DNA from: Dactylorhiza incarnata
Taxonomy: Eukaryota; Streptophyta; Magnoliopsida; Asparagales; Orchidaceae
Length of the DNA stretch: 64,000 nt
Direction: 5' to 3'
NCBI GenBank assembly: GCA_033032865.1
Contig: JAWHQI010000258.1
Location: 1,178,001 to 1,242,000 of the forward strand
Shown piece by piece: positions 1 through 11,667 of the stretch; position 1 is the first letter of the stretch, and each line of letters opens with the position of its first letter. The notes beneath the pieces are model-generated. The model was not told the DNA's origin. It saw nothing but the letters and a program-made list of their open reading frames with translations, and did not search any database. Position numbers and translations under genes: made by a program.

Positions 1-690
1 CGGCGGAGGAAGATCTGACAACGGTTGGGAGGGATCTGATCTTGGACGGCCGGAACGGAGACGGAGGCGGCTCCTTGAAACAGATGGAGAACAAGCACTG
101 CTGCTGTCGGACGGTGCTGTCGCCGGGCGACAATGGCTTCCGACAGCAGATCTTCAGCGACGCACGGGATCAGCAGCGACCTCCTTCTCCTTCGCAAACG
201 GAGCAGCAGCAGATCGGCGGCCCTAGATCCGGCGACTCCGGCGACGGCACACAAGCAGCGGCTTCTTGCGACCTCCGGGAACGGGAACCTTGCGAGCAAG
301 CAACGGCGACAGGGGCGAGCCGGTGACGAGAACGAGACGCGAACTCCTCTTCTCGCGATCAAGTCGGTGACGGGAACGAGGGCTCGAGAACTGTTTCGCG
401 AAGCTCCCTTACGAGCGTCGATGGGAGCGGCTGACAGCGATCCAGCGGCGGCTAGGGCAGATTCGTGATTCCCACGCGAGAACAAGATCCGGACAGGGAG
501 CCGACGGGATCGAGCGAGCAGCAGGCGACCGGCGGCTGGAGAGTAGCAGCAGCGACGAGATCGCGAAAGCTTGGAGGAACGGCTGCCGGGGAAGAGGCGC
601 GATCTCCTTCGCGAGCGGCAACGGCGGTTCGCGTGAACAGGGAGCCGACGGGATACGAGCGAGCAAAACCCTAGAGGGCTACTTCGAGAA
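1..690 (-). mobile_element. Leader region of a Ty1/copia element (partial)
   Basis: GC-rich sequence directly beside the short LTR at 691-866. It resembles in composition and position the 1-kb leader of the copia element at 27208-28250. Both end, read on plus, in a block like 'AAACCCTAG', a short spacer and then TTCGAGAA or TTTGAGAA just before the LTR. Short open frames exist but none has a recognisable domain. The gag-pol of this copy should lie to the left of the window. Inference rests on matching layout rather than extended identity. Confidence 0.55.
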
Positions 691-866
691 TGAGAGTGTT
701 GTTTGCTCGAAGCATCCGGAGGCTCATCTAAGTGGAATGCGCTCTCCGTTGCCCCTAGCGGGTATATATAAGCAAACCCTAGGAGTAACTACGGATATCG
801 GGTATCCGAGTACCCGATCGACCCGTTAAGCCTCCGAACCCGTAATTATCCAAATATACACTTACA
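691..866 (-). repeat. Short LTR (5' LTR of the minus-strand copia copy)
   Basis: 176 bp running from TGAGAGTG to CTTACA, so it has TG...CA ends. It has the layout of the 162-bp LTR at 28251-28412: a 'TTTGCTC' block near the start, a GTATATATA block (TATA box on the minus strand) in the middle, 'ACCCGTAA' and an AT-rich end. The target duplication cannot be checked because the other end is outside the window. Confidence 0.55.
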
Positions 867-1586
867 ATCTCCAACGTCTCTCTGCACGATTAACATTTGT
901 CAATTATAGCCGTTGCAATTAATTACGTGTTAATTTTACGAGACTCCTATATATGAGATTTTTCTGAATCGTTTCATCACGCTTTCACACTTTCGGAATC
1001 TGCTCTCTCTCTCTCGCTTGTCCTTGCGACCATTTTTCGTGATTCGGTTTTCTTTACATTTGCTTCAACAAGTGTGAGTTCAGGTGCTCTGTGCTTTTTC
1101 GGTGTCCGCGCACATCAGAATGTTCGGGATCTAGCCGGGTGTTGTACCTTGGAGGAGTGAGCATCGGTGGAAAACCATGTCGGAGGGTGGTGCAACTTCT
1201 TTAAGACAGTGACCACGCGTCTTACCGAGACTCGATTCTAAACTATACATATATATTGTGTTCTGATTTCAATTTTCCTCACCTCTCTCTTTTAAAACAT
1301 TTGAAAATATCTTGTTTTTACAAATCTTGAAGTTTTTATTAGAATTTGTTACTATTTTATTATCTGCTATTTTCAAAAAATAAAAAATATATATTTATAT
1401 AGGAAATATTTCAACAGTTTCCTCACAAATTGTAGAACAAAGCATGACTAGACTCCTAAAATCAACCATAAACTTAGAAACCAGGCACTAACTTCATTCA
1501 TAGACCTAAAAAAATGATGTTTTTATAAATTCTACAATGCATTTTTATTGAATATATGTATCTACACTAGAAAAGGCATAGACCTA
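867..1586. other. Spacer, no gene seen
   Basis: Mostly AT-rich. Positions 1060-1250 have a different texture, with mixed composition and phrases such as 'TTGTACCTTGGAGGAGTGAG', which recalls the transcribed 3' part of a plant LTR. I could not match it to any other sequence in the window. No coding potential seen. Confidence 0.4.
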
Positions 1587-1716
1587 GGCTCCGTTTGGGG
1601 GAACTTGTTTTCACCGGTCAAGCGGTTACGACCGCATGAACCGGACCTTAATCATGGTCCGGTTCATGCGGTCGTAACCGCTTGACCGGGGAAAATAAGT
1701 CCCCCCAAACGGAGCC
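1587..1716. repeat. Foldback (near-perfect 130-bp palindrome)
   Basis: Two 61-bp arms (1587-1647 and 1656-1716) are inverted copies with three mismatches, around an 8-bp loop. The ends read GGCTCCGTTTGGGGG, a terminus style common in small plant MITEs. No convincing target duplication flanks it. It would fold into a long hairpin if transcribed, so a small-RNA source is possible but unproven. Confidence 0.75.
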
Positions 1717-2612
1717 CGAGTCCACTAGATTTCCATTTCAATTCAGCTATATCAAGTCCTTAATCAAAATTCAACAAATTAAAGGGGCAAACCAGGAAAA
1801 AGAATCAATGATCTGCAGCCAGTCGATTTTTGGTTTGTTGTGATTACTTTTTTTTTTATCTAAGAGCTGGCTAGTTAGAAGAAGGCCGGCGGAAATGAAA
1901 TACGGGGGGTTGGCAAAGTAGGCGGCGGAAACAAACTACAGCGGGTTGGCAGAGAAGCCGGCGGCTTTGGCCAGCAAGCAAAGATATATCTTGCATCGGA
2001 TCTTGGCGCAGGCGATCACGCAGGAGATATGACACCAAATCTTTGGGGGAGGGAAGAGGGTAGGAGGAGTAGGCCGACAATGCAGGTCGACGGCATGGAC
2101 GGAAGCGGAGTCCTGCGACAGAAAGGAGCTCATGCGCGAAAATGAGATCATGCTCGGCTTGGGCGGAAGAAAGAGTCACATTGTGTCACGGTAAACTCGA
2201 GTTAACGATGCGGAAATAGTACTAATGTGAATAAGAAAAAAATTGTCACACCCTGGCTTGGTAAGCTCAAGTTAATGACGCGGGAACAGTAATATTGTGA
2301 TTAATGATCTTTTTCCAATACATTGATCAAGAGTGAGAAAAAATATATTTTATTGATATTTCACATTATAAAAGTGCACATTGGTACATGCATATACATC
2401 ATTGCATGTATTTACATTTGCTGCATATAGTATATAATAATCTTCCTCAATGTGCTTTGCCTTTTGCATCTTCGTGGTCATCTAAAAATATTTAGTAGGT
2501 CAGTGAGCATCTTTTGATTGCTCACTTTTAAAAGAATTACACATCTGCGTATATTTTTAGTCTTTTTTCAAATATATTTGTTTATAAAAAATAGCTCATT
2601 TATTAATTAGCA
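1717..2612. other. Spacer, no gene seen
   Basis: AT-rich sequence with a moderately GC-rich patch at 1870-2180 that is open on the minus strand for about 100 codons. Its translation is Ser/Pro/Arg-rich and shows no domain. A short duplicated phrase ('GGTAAACTCGAGTTAACGATGCGG' style) occurs near 2190 and 2260. Confidence 0.35.
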
Positions 2613-2620
2613 CTTACAGT

Positions 2621-2991
2621 CAATGGTGGATACAGAAAATTATAAAAGGGGGTGCACAAAAAATTTCTAAACATAAATGCTAGCGGGGTGAGTAGGAGGG
2701 TCGTGGGTCATATGTTGAAAATTAATTTTGGGGGTGCACATAGCTGAACTTGGTCTGCGAATAGCCAACTTTGGTCCGTGAATGACCAATAATTGTCCCA
2801 AAACAAACTAGTTGCGTGACGTGCGAACGTTTCCATGTTATCAGAGTTGTTTCTCCCTCATCTGACCGCCGTTTTTGACATATGAGTAGTCAAATTTTAT
2901 TGCCTCGACGAGAGGAATCCAAATCCACTAACAATTTTGAAAAATAATGGGGGTGTCATTGTCCCTCGGGCCCCCCCTGGATCCACCCGTG
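2621..2991. mobile_element. hAT-like non-autonomous MITE
   Basis: 371 bp with imperfect 15-bp terminal inverted repeats: the left end is CAATGGTGGATACAG and the right end, read inverted, is CACGGGTGGATCCAG. It is flanked by 8-bp direct repeats CTTACAGT (2613-2620) and CTTACAAT (2992-2999), one mismatch apart. An 8-bp duplication and a 'TGG(C/T)GGATCCAG' terminus fit small hAT-derived elements of plants. No transposase is encoded. Confidence 0.7.
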
Positions 2992-2999
2992 CTTACAAT

Positions 3000-4039
3000 A
3001 CGCCGGTAGGCCTTACCAAAGTCTCTCTTGCCTTTGAAGGCCAAATTTGACCAAAACGTCCTGTGGAGAGCGAGTCCATCAAATAGGAGTGTCACTCACA
3101 CGGTAATAAGTCCAAGAACAGGACAAAATGCCCAAATAAGACCAAAATGCAATCTTCAAATTTGTAGGTGACTAAATCCGCCAGAAGGGAAGGCTACTCC
3201 CGAAATATTCCCCCTCAATTTATAGGGAACCCAGATAAAAGAAGTCAAGTACTATGCAAACTTACTATTGCACAGCACCACATATCATTATAATATTTTG
3301 TTCATCGTATCTTGCATATTCCATCAACGCATCTTGAATTATCGTCATTTGTCTTACATAAACCGATCGAATGTTCAAAGATCAATCTAGTCATAAAAGA
3401 CCTCTCATATGATTGATTTAATAATAATATCAGTTAAACCACGATAATTTCACATGTGTACGTAATTACTTCTCATATTATGACATAATTTGCACATCAT
3501 GTTTATGTTATCGATATGCATGTAGTCTAAACCCCGGGGTTTCATTATCGCTTGAACACAAGCAATTGAACCCTTTGTCATATTTAACATATTATCTATT
3601 AAAAACAAAATGTTAAGTGTTTACAGATCACGGGAGCTTAATATACTTTTTCGCCCAAAAAGATCTGAACATGCAACAACGAAAGTGATTAGAGCTTATC
3701 AAGGATTGTGATTTTGAGATCATGAACCATCCCTCCAAGGCAATTATAGTAGTGGCTTTAAGTTGTAGATATGAGGACGAGTCGATAATATATGTGTAGA
3801 TATAGAGAAATTAAAATTGAGCTCAGCGGCTCATGGACCTCATCAAGTACGACAAGTCTAGTGCAACCAGTCATCTATATTGAATGGTTGCAAATTATTC
3901 AAAATGGTCAACATAATGAGAAATGAGAGAAAATGATGAAAGCCCTAATCATGATTATGACATTAATTTCACCGTGCGCTACTAGATATGGAATTATTAA
4001 AATTAATAACATTCGAGAATAAATGTTAAATGAGGCACA
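3000..4039. other. Spacer, no gene seen
   Basis: AT-rich unique-looking sequence on both strands, without long open frames, terminal repeats or tandem repeats that I can recognise. Confidence 0.35.
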
Positions 4040-4543
4040 TCAGTTAATCTCTCGATCCACTTGAAAACTGTATCCAACAAGGATACCAACCTTGCACTTC
4101 TCAGCAAACTTGGTGAGGAGTTGTTTCCCATTGATCGGGATGTAGCATTTGCAACCAAAGATTCTAAAGTAGGAGATGGTTGGTTGTTTGCCCTTGAGAA
4201 TTTTATATGGGGTGATACGAAAAGCCTTATTGATGGAGGCCCTGTTGAGGACATGAAAAGCTGAGCTGACAGCCTCAGCCCAGAAATATTCTGGGAGAGA
4301 GGAGTCACTCAGCAGTGTTCTGTCAGCCTCAATCAAAGTTCTATTCTTTCTCTCAGCCACCCCATTTTGTTGTGGAGTTCTGGGAGAGGAGAACTCTTGG
4401 GTGATACCAAGATCTTGGCAGAAATTTGTCATGGCTTTAGACTGGAATTCTGTGTCATGGTCTGATCTTATTCTGACCACTAAGCACAGCAGTTCATTCT
4501 GAATAGCCTTGACAAATGTCTTGAAGACATCCAAGGTACCCAA
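4040..4543 (-). pseudogene. Ty1/copia integrase fragment
   Basis: An open minus-strand frame of about 167 codons covers the C-terminal half of a copia integrase core and the region after it. Visible landmarks are a degenerate 'IRSDHDTEFQ' (family: RSDxGxEF), 'PRTPQQNGVAERKNRTL' with the catalytic glutamate, 'FWAEAVSSAFHVLNR' and 'YFRIFGCKCYI'. The N-terminal catalytic Asp, protease, RT and RNase H are absent and no LTR flanks it, so this is a decayed fragment. It belongs to a different copia family from the others in this window. Confidence 0.85.
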
Positions 4544-5796
4544 TTTTATGCTTCATGCAAGTCTTTGTACAATACTCACACTTCATTTTTTATTGTTTCA
4601 GGATGGGGGATTTAATTATTCGCACCCTCGTGATGTGGGATTCTACTATTCCCACCAACATGATGGGGATTTTACTATCCGCACCCTCATTATGAGAGAT
4701 TTTACTATCTACATCCCCATGGTCGGGAGACGACGAGCAATGAGCGTGGCGACGGGAGATGAGCACGGTGGCGGCGGGAGCAGCGGAGGCAGGCGGCATG
4801 GCGTGGCGAGCGGCAACGCGAGAAGTGCGGATCCCAGCCGCATGGCCCTGATCCGCAACCCTGCACGGCTTCCGACCGCGTTAAGGACGCGCGGCCCTTG
4901 CATGGCAGAGGCCGCGTGGAGGTCGCACGCCTGCGCAGCCCGCATGGCCTCCGGCCGTGCGGAGGTCGCGCTTGTGCGTCCTGTGCACGGCTCTACGCGG
5001 CAGGTGCGCGCAGCCTGCACAGTCTCCGTTCCCGCGCCTGCATGCGCTGCCTCGGATCGTCCGAAGGCTGCGGGGCGACCGCCTCCCCGTCATGGGGTAC
5101 CCGCACCTCCATAATAGAGATGTGGTTACCCGCTTCCTCATGATTGGGGGGTGGCTTGCGTGTATGTGCGCATGTGCGCTCCGGTGTCTGTTTAGAAGAC
5201 CAAACGGACTCGGAATTGTGTGAGAACGAGACGGCTAATATTGTATCGGCGAGCCAATCGAAGTCGTGACAAAAAATATCTCATTGGACCGGAACTATTT
5301 TTTGAGAAACCCTATCAAAAAAATATCTAACTTGTAATTATTCTCGGAGAACATTGCAATCGTTCTCCTGGCTGAGAACTTCGGACTCCATCTCTCTCTC
5401 TATAATTTAATTAATTCTCACGTTCTACTGCCTATAATTTATTTATCATTATTCTTTTGTACTCATAATCAATATATATTGTTCTATCTATAATTTAATT
5501 TAATTTATCTAAAGCTCCAAAGGTCTCTTTCTATTTCCTTCATCACAATTCTATTAACGTATATCTTTAGCCTCACAATGCCAAGTAAAAATATTGATAA
5601 ATTGATTTGAAAAATTAAATGCAGGGTAGCTAGTGTAATAAATTTCAGATTTTTGTTGCTAAAACAATGACTCCTTCATTTGTGCTCATTCAGAAATAGT
5701 CCAGTAATTTTTTTAGATAGATTCATTAAAAATATTTCTTATTTTAACGCACGTTGACTATTGTTTCACTGAAAATGAGCATTTTGTTTAAAAATA
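4544..5796. other. Short tandem repeat followed by GC-rich patch and AT-rich spacer
   Basis: Positions 4600-4725 contain about four imperfect copies of a ~33-bp unit built on 'GGGGATTTTACTATCCGCACCC'. Positions 4725-5130 are GC-rich and open in several frames on both strands, giving Arg/Ala-rich translations with no domain, which points to composition rather than coding. 5230-5796 is AT-rich with nothing recognisable. Confidence 0.4.
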
Positions 5797-6190
5797 GGTG
5801 ATTGTTACGTGCAAATCATTTTTGGATATGTGCAAATCAATTTCTATGAGTTATTAAGAGTTTTTTGAAAATACGTCATGTACATGCATTTTTAGGAAAA
5901 GTGTTCAACACGAAAATCTTAGATCTCGTCGAGATCTACAATTTTCATGTTGAACACTTATCCTAAAAATGCACGCACAAGGCGTATTGTCGCTCTGATC
6001 GTAACTATAGCGAATTTTTGAAAATACACCTTGTACATACATTTTTAGGAAAATTGTTCAACACGAAAGTTGTAGATCTCGACGATATCTACAATTTTCG
6101 TGTTGAACACTTTTTTTTTCAAAAGACACGTAATAACTCATAGAAATTGATTTGCACATATCCAAAAATAATTTGCACATAACAATAACC
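5797..6190. mobile_element. Double-hairpin MITE (copy 1)
   Basis: The ends are ~60-bp inverted repeats (5797-5857 against 6131-6190), sharing 'TGCAAATCAATTTCTATGAG'. Inside are two further hairpins, 5880-5985 and 6020-6115. Each is built from an inverted module containing 'CCTAAAAATGCA', 'GTTCAACACGAAA' and 'TAGATCTCG'. Flanks 'TTAAAAATA' and 'TTAAAATAA' resemble a degraded 9-bp duplication. No protein is encoded. Confidence 0.65.
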
Positions 6191-7417
6191 TTAAAATAAC
6201 TTAAAAGTGCATCAGATCGAGCAAGGCAAAGTCCTCAGCCAAATGACTTGTTCATATTTCACAATATAATATTATTTATGCGGCAAAGTCTTCAGCCAAA
6301 TGACCTTAATATTATTCATGTCCATGCCGAATTGTATATAAAATGGAAATAAGCCTAGGAACCTAGCCACTTTCCAAGTTTATCCTTACAAGCCCTTACA
6401 GCCAATCGCGACAGTATTTCGACCCCAAAATATAAGGGGCTCTGCACATATCAATTCAGTAATACAGTTTAAAATAAACACATGCACTATCAATTAATAA
6501 ATGTGAAAATTCAATATATATCACTTTCCAATTTTTACTAAAAAATTATCACATTAATACATATATTATCATGCATATTAAATCAACTTTAATAAAGTTG
6601 ATGAGTTTAACAATAGCCTACTATAGTAGGTATAGGAGTTCTACTAATTTTTTTTTTTCTATTTTAAAAATTTCTATCATTATTTTTAATTTGAGTTATG
6701 ATGTAATTAAATAAATGAATATTTTTTTTAAAATATATTATAATATATGTTAAGACATTAGAGTAAAAGAATAATATTATATATATCAATTTTGAATTGC
6801 ACCAAAGCCAACTTTTCTCTTATAATATAGTAAGAATGCATCTAGCTTATATATAGATATATATATATATATACCGGAGACAGTGGGCACTCGTGTGGTG
6901 GCGACAGTGCACCGGCCCCGACGATGCCCCGTCCCGACGATGCTCACGTCGCTCACTGCCCCCTAGAATGCATGCAGCAGTACTCCGACTGTTACTCGAT
7001 TTTCTAATGCGCTTCGGGGAGTTGTGACTTGTGAGCGGTGGGAGCGCCGTCGTGGCAGGGCACCTTTCCGCTGAGGCAGTATCATATTTGAATTATCATA
7101 TTTGGATGTGACACCATTAAATCAAATTCTGAGCATCCAATCATTTTAATAAAATCTACACCCCGACATTATTTATTATCTTTTTGTTTGTACTTCAAGA
7201 CAAATTAATAGATAAAATTTATAGAAAAAATAAGTAAATCTATACAGCATATTAGCATGATTAAAAATGGTTCACATTACATAAGAACTGCAATAAAAAC
7301 ACAAAGACTGTGAATTTTAATATTTCTCAGACTAAATATTTATATTTTAGTTATGATATATAAATCGACTAGTGTGAGGTTACAATGACCTCTCGTACAA
7401 TCTTACATAGTGTGTAG
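6191..7417. other. AT-rich spacer with (TA)n microsatellite
   Basis: AT-rich spacer. A TA-rich run lies near 6850-6875, followed by an isolated GC-rich patch (6876-7075) that contains the near-repeat 'CCCCGACGATGC' / 'TCCCGACGATGC'. No open frame or known element identified. Confidence 0.4.
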
Positions 7418-7826
7418 TGTTGAAATCAAAAATTTGGCTTCGACGTTCACAACGGGTATACAACTGACCCTTACTTGATCCAGGCTAGAACATGTGACTA
7501 GTCGCGGAGAGTCGGAGGAACTTGCACTGAAGAAGACTTGAAACTTGAAATAGACTCCTTGAGCTGCAGCAAGGAGATCCCGCCACACACCCGGAAGATC
7601 AAATTGAGCTTCCTCTCCCAAACCAATGCTGAGCTTGGGCACCCTGGAGAACACTAAAGAGCACATGTTTGTCGACTAGTTGAGCAGGGGGAAAGAGTGG
7701 CTCACAAGAAATACGCGAGGGAGAGGATGAACAACCTCTTCCAAGGTGCTCATGGGGGTCTATTTATAGGATTCCTGAAAATGTGTTGTGGATAGCCACT
7801 TGAAAATACTACATGCTCCCCCCTAA
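7418..7826 (-). repeat. Decayed Tat-type LTR (truncated)
   Basis: Starts TGTTGAAATC and follows the layout of the intact Tat LTR at 21572-22304: a block with 'CCCGCCACACACCCGGAAGATC', then 'TTCC(T/C)CTCCCAAACCAA', then 'GGGTCTATTTATAG'. The last holds the minus-strand TATA box (7761-7768). The GC-rich U3 array seen in the intact copies is missing, so the far end is deleted or too diverged. Confidence 0.65.
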
Positions 7827-9896
7827 CAGTCCACTAGGAAGAGGGAGAGGGAGAGGGGTAGGAGTAGCCGCACCCCTCACATGTATAGCGCACGCACGCC
7901 TCCCCATTCCTTGTTTGCGTGACACGATGGTCGCTCCCTCCCCTAGATGAGTTTCTTCCGGGCGAAAGGTGGCGGGAGATGGCAGAGATCAGCAAAAGGA
8001 GGATGCGGTGGGTAGTGTTGATTTGGGACTCGATGTCTTCCGCCTTGTGATGCAGCCAAGTTTCAACGCCATCGTTGTTATGTCGTTCGTCGTTATTCTC
8101 CTCAAAGGGATGATCGGATCGAAGAGCTCGCCCGTCAAAGGCCAGGGTTAGTATGCGTGTTGTGGGAGTTTTGTAGGGAATGAAGGTCGTAGATGACGAC
8201 GTCTCCCACCGATCAATAGAGCATACAAAACCTGAGAAAATCAAACCAACAAAACAAACCCACAAACACAGAGATATACGTGGAAAACCTTCACAACTTG
8301 AAGGTCAAAAACCACAGGGAACGGCACAACAAAATCCACTATAACAAATAAGGATTACAACGATAATCTAGGTTTGCCCAAACCTAGAACGCCCACCGAA
8401 TTTGACAACAAATCCAACCCTCTCCACCAACAAAGATGAACATCACTTATCTACAATAGGATAATAATCTACTCTCCACTATCTGCACAATAGCAAGTGA
8501 AAACGAGATAGAAAAAAACCTTACGACGTAGACGAAGAGGCCTTTGAAGACGGTGGAGAAATCTCCAAGAGTAACGGAGGAAACACCTCCTCTTTCCGGC
8601 AATGGCAACGGCAGCGGCAACACTCTCCAAATCGGAGGCGGCAACAACCCTCCACAGAGCAGCAGCCCTACTCCTCTCCAATACACGCGCGGGCGGCGAC
8701 TGCAGCCCCACTCCAAACACCGGCGACAGTAGCCCCACACCAAGCTACAGCAGTGGCGACAACACCTCTCCGGCAGCCCCTCCTCCACGCACCCCGACGG
8801 CGGCTCTCCACAAGAACGAGAGAAAGAGAAAGGGGGTTGGGCGGCTGTTCTCAAACGAGAGAGGGAGAGGGGAGAGAGGAAAGGATCAATACATCAAATC
8901 CTTAACTCCACGATATTAAGCCATGAAAACTGTTCACGCCAAACTGTCCGGTTCAGCTTGAACCGGACCCAAAAAATAAAACTGTCCAGATTTTTCTCTT
9001 CACAAAATCAAGGACAGAGCCTAGCGCGTTGCAACCTGCCTTTTTACCAGGTTGTAACCTAAAAAACTGAATTAATAAAAATTCACAAAAAAACTCCTTT
9101 AGAGGCTGAACCCCAACAAGTTTTTCCTGCTTCATTTTTGCCGACCAAGAAATTTCAGTGGGCAGCAGAGGAAGACAGAAGATGTAAATTCACCTTTATT
9201 TTGTTTTAAATTTTTGCATAGAAACAACCGGCTCTACTTCTTCCTTTCAGTTTGCGTAGAAATCGGACTTGCAGGGCTGATTTTCGTAGGTTCAGAGATG
9301 AGAGCTTCTCATTTTCATTTCCCGCGAAGGAGAAGGGAATTCAATGCAAAAATAATAAGTTAAATGTGTTAATAGCATATCGGCGTGAAAATAATATGTT
9401 TTGACATGTCAATATAATTGGCGGTCAATATCCAAAATCGGTGTGCTTATAAGAGTGCCCCCCAAAAAACATGGGCAATGCAATCGGGTCCGCTCAGATC
9501 GAGCTGACCCGAATCGCCATAACCCATATTGTTTGTGAGTTGACTGATCCTGTGGAGGGCACGGAGGGCTGTTATTTTCCTTTGAATTTGAACCTTTAAT
9601 TATTTATACATTGACCTTATCAAACGGTTTCGTGACGTAATTACCATTATATTGTTATTTAAAAATTTAATCGCCGTTGCTTTCTGGATATAACACATCA
9701 AGGGCACCTGTATTTATATACATTAGTATATATTATATATTATATATATATAATAAATAGCGGTTTTCAATAACACGGATAAATGTCGTATTAGTTCGTT
9801 ATTTCAGAACCTTCCACTTGTCTACATTCTGATTTTTCATCATTTCTCGAGCCCTTCGTATATATTTTCAAAATAAAATTAATCTGCATTAATTAA
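7827..9896. other. Unassigned retroelement-like debris and spacer
   Basis: 7834-8265 is open on the minus strand (about 143 codons) with a central acidic, His/Asn-rich stretch. It could be a fragment of a retroelement leader or gag, but I recognise no domain. 8280-8400 contains a 'CGTGGAAAACC' phrase often seen at the transcribed end of plant LTRs. 8450-8880 is Ser/Pro/Thr-rich in all frames. The rest is AT-rich spacer. Confidence 0.3.
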
Positions 9897-10312
9897 GGGC
9901 GCTGCTATTAGCACCGCAGTTTTGGCTAGTCGCACCGTACTTTTTCCTAATTTTTCACGCTTTTTGGAAATACGCCTTGTACATACATTTTTAGGAAAAT
10001 TGTCCAACACAAAAGTTGTAGATTTCGACGAGATCTACAACTTTCGTGTTGGACACTTTTCCTAAAAATGCATGTACAAGGCGTATTTCTAAAAGGCGTG
10101 AAACATGTGCGTATTTCCAAAGCACGTCTTGTACATGCATTTTTAGGAAAAATGTTCAACACGAAAGTTGTAGATCTCGTCGAAATCTACAACTTTCGTG
10201 TTGGACAATTTTTCTAAAAATGCATGTACAAGACTTATTTCCAAAAGGTGTGAAAAATTAGGAGAAAGTGCGGTGCGAGTAACCAAAACTACGGTGCTAA
10301 TAGCAGCTCCAC
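9897..10312. mobile_element. Double-hairpin MITE (copy 2, different termini)
   Basis: Terminal inverted repeats of about 60 bp (from GGGCGCTGCTATTAGCACCG at the left, mirrored by 'CGGTGCTAATAGCAGCTCC' at the right). Internally it carries two hairpins made of the same module as the MITE at 5797-6190 ('CATTTTTAGGAAAA', 'CAACACGAAAGTTGTAGAT'). The outer TIRs differ from copy 1. No clear target duplication and no protein. Confidence 0.65.
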
Positions 10313-10838
10313 GGCTAGCCGTGGTTTATTTGTCTTTATTGGTGGCTGAATCTTTTATGCGTCATTTTTATATATATTTAATAATTCATGTGATTATTAT
10401 GCACGTGCTCTGGGGTGCGCAATGCACATTTGGAGCTTGTTGCGGTCACGTTTAGGCTTCATTCGATTGAGCGGAATTGAGAATGAATTGGAGTTGTCAA
10501 TTTCAATCGCGCTCTTCAGAAGCCGATATTTTTGTGGAAATTGAAATTCAATCCATTCGTTCGAGTTCGTGGCGGCCGTGTGCAGTTCGAGTCAATTGTA
10601 TTTGTTTATAATTATTATTTATAATGTTTGTAGTATTATAATAAATTTAGCTAATAAGTATTTTAATAAACTAATAATCAATTGTCCTAGCGGTGAGCCG
10701 GTGATGCGTGGGAATTGAGCTGTGGTTAGATATTGTAGCCCCAGCACACTGTGAACACAACCCCGCGCTCAAATGGCTCAATGCTATTTTAATATTTCAA
10801 TTATATTATTGCATTATCTACGTACTTTTTTTACATTT
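10313..10838. other. Spacer, no gene seen
   Basis: AT-rich. Positions 10455-10575 contain a loose inverted repeat around 'GAATTGAGAATGAATTGGAG' and 'ATTGAAATTCAATCCATTC' that might be a decayed MITE. No coding potential. Confidence 0.35.
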
Positions 10839-11614
10839 TATTGCGGGTCACTCGATGCTCTTCTAGACCGGGCGAATTGAATCGTCTTAGCCCGAGAGTG
10901 AGCCGAATGCGCAAACAGTCATAGAGAGAACAAACAGATGGCAAGAAAACGTTTTTAGCGTGGAAAACCCGAAAAGGGTAAAAAACCACGTAGCCGGATC
11001 TGTGTCAGCCAAATTTCACTAAGTGTTGGAGTGTTACAAACGAGGTTACAAGTTCAGAGAGCGACAGACCGCTTCTTGTTACAATTGCAATCGAAGAAAA
11101 TTCTCCGAGGGTGACAGGTCACCTCTCAGAGAAGCTAAGTGTCTTGGTGTTGCAGGAAATTTTCAAAGTCCGAAGAAAATCTTCAAGTGACGAAGGAGAT
11201 CTTCAAACCGCGAAAGAGATCTTCGAACCGCGAAGGAGATCTTCGAAGCGCGAATGAGATCTTCGAAGCGCGAAGGAGATCTTCGAAGGAAATATTCAAG
11301 GAGCTCTCTCGGATGCCAAAAGTCAGTTCTCCTCAAATGAGAATTCAGGGTCCCTTTATAGACTTGGCCAGGGGCGACCCAGTAATTTCGCCGTTGTAAC
11401 CACCGTAACTACCTGCGGGCCGATCTCGACCGTTGATCGGGAGCACACGGATCGCCACTTTCTGAATATGACAATTTTTCCCTCCGGTCAGTTCGGACAG
11501 TTCGGGCAGTTTCCGATTGCAATGTGTGAATCCTGCAATCTCAAAAAAGATGGTGGAGTTAGCAATTGCGTGCGCTATGAACTTTGCAATGTTCAAGCGC
11601 GCGCGGATCAAAAG
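10839..11614 (-). repeat. Old Tat-type LTR, left part (split by the nested copia)
   Basis: Read inverted, this follows the downstream half of the 1.9-kb LTR at 40201-42104: the 'CGTGGAAAACCCG' / 'AAGGGTAAAAAACCACG' block, the short tandem repeat (11190-11295, ~24-bp units around 'GGAGATCTTCGAA'), the block around 'CCCTTTATAG' (TATA region) and 'GTTCGGACAGTTCGGGCAG'. It starts TATTGCGG where the intact copy reads TGTTGCGG. It stops exactly at the AAAAG target duplication, and its GC-rich remainder resumes at 28413. Confidence 0.65.
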
Positions 11615-11667
11615 TGATAGGGGGTTTGCTCAAAGTATTCTACAATACCACATCTATGTATGGAATG
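11615..11667 (-). repeat. 3' LTR of the nest-host copia, first piece
   Basis: 53 bp starting TGATAGGGGG and identical in layout to the start of the LTR at 28251. It ends in GAATG, which is repeated at 22305-22309 as the target duplication of the inserted Tat element. Confidence 0.93.

Noticed and set aside
4709..5223. Overlapping GC-rich frames
   Set aside because: Several frames are open at once with biased Ala/Arg/Pro content and no recognisable motif.
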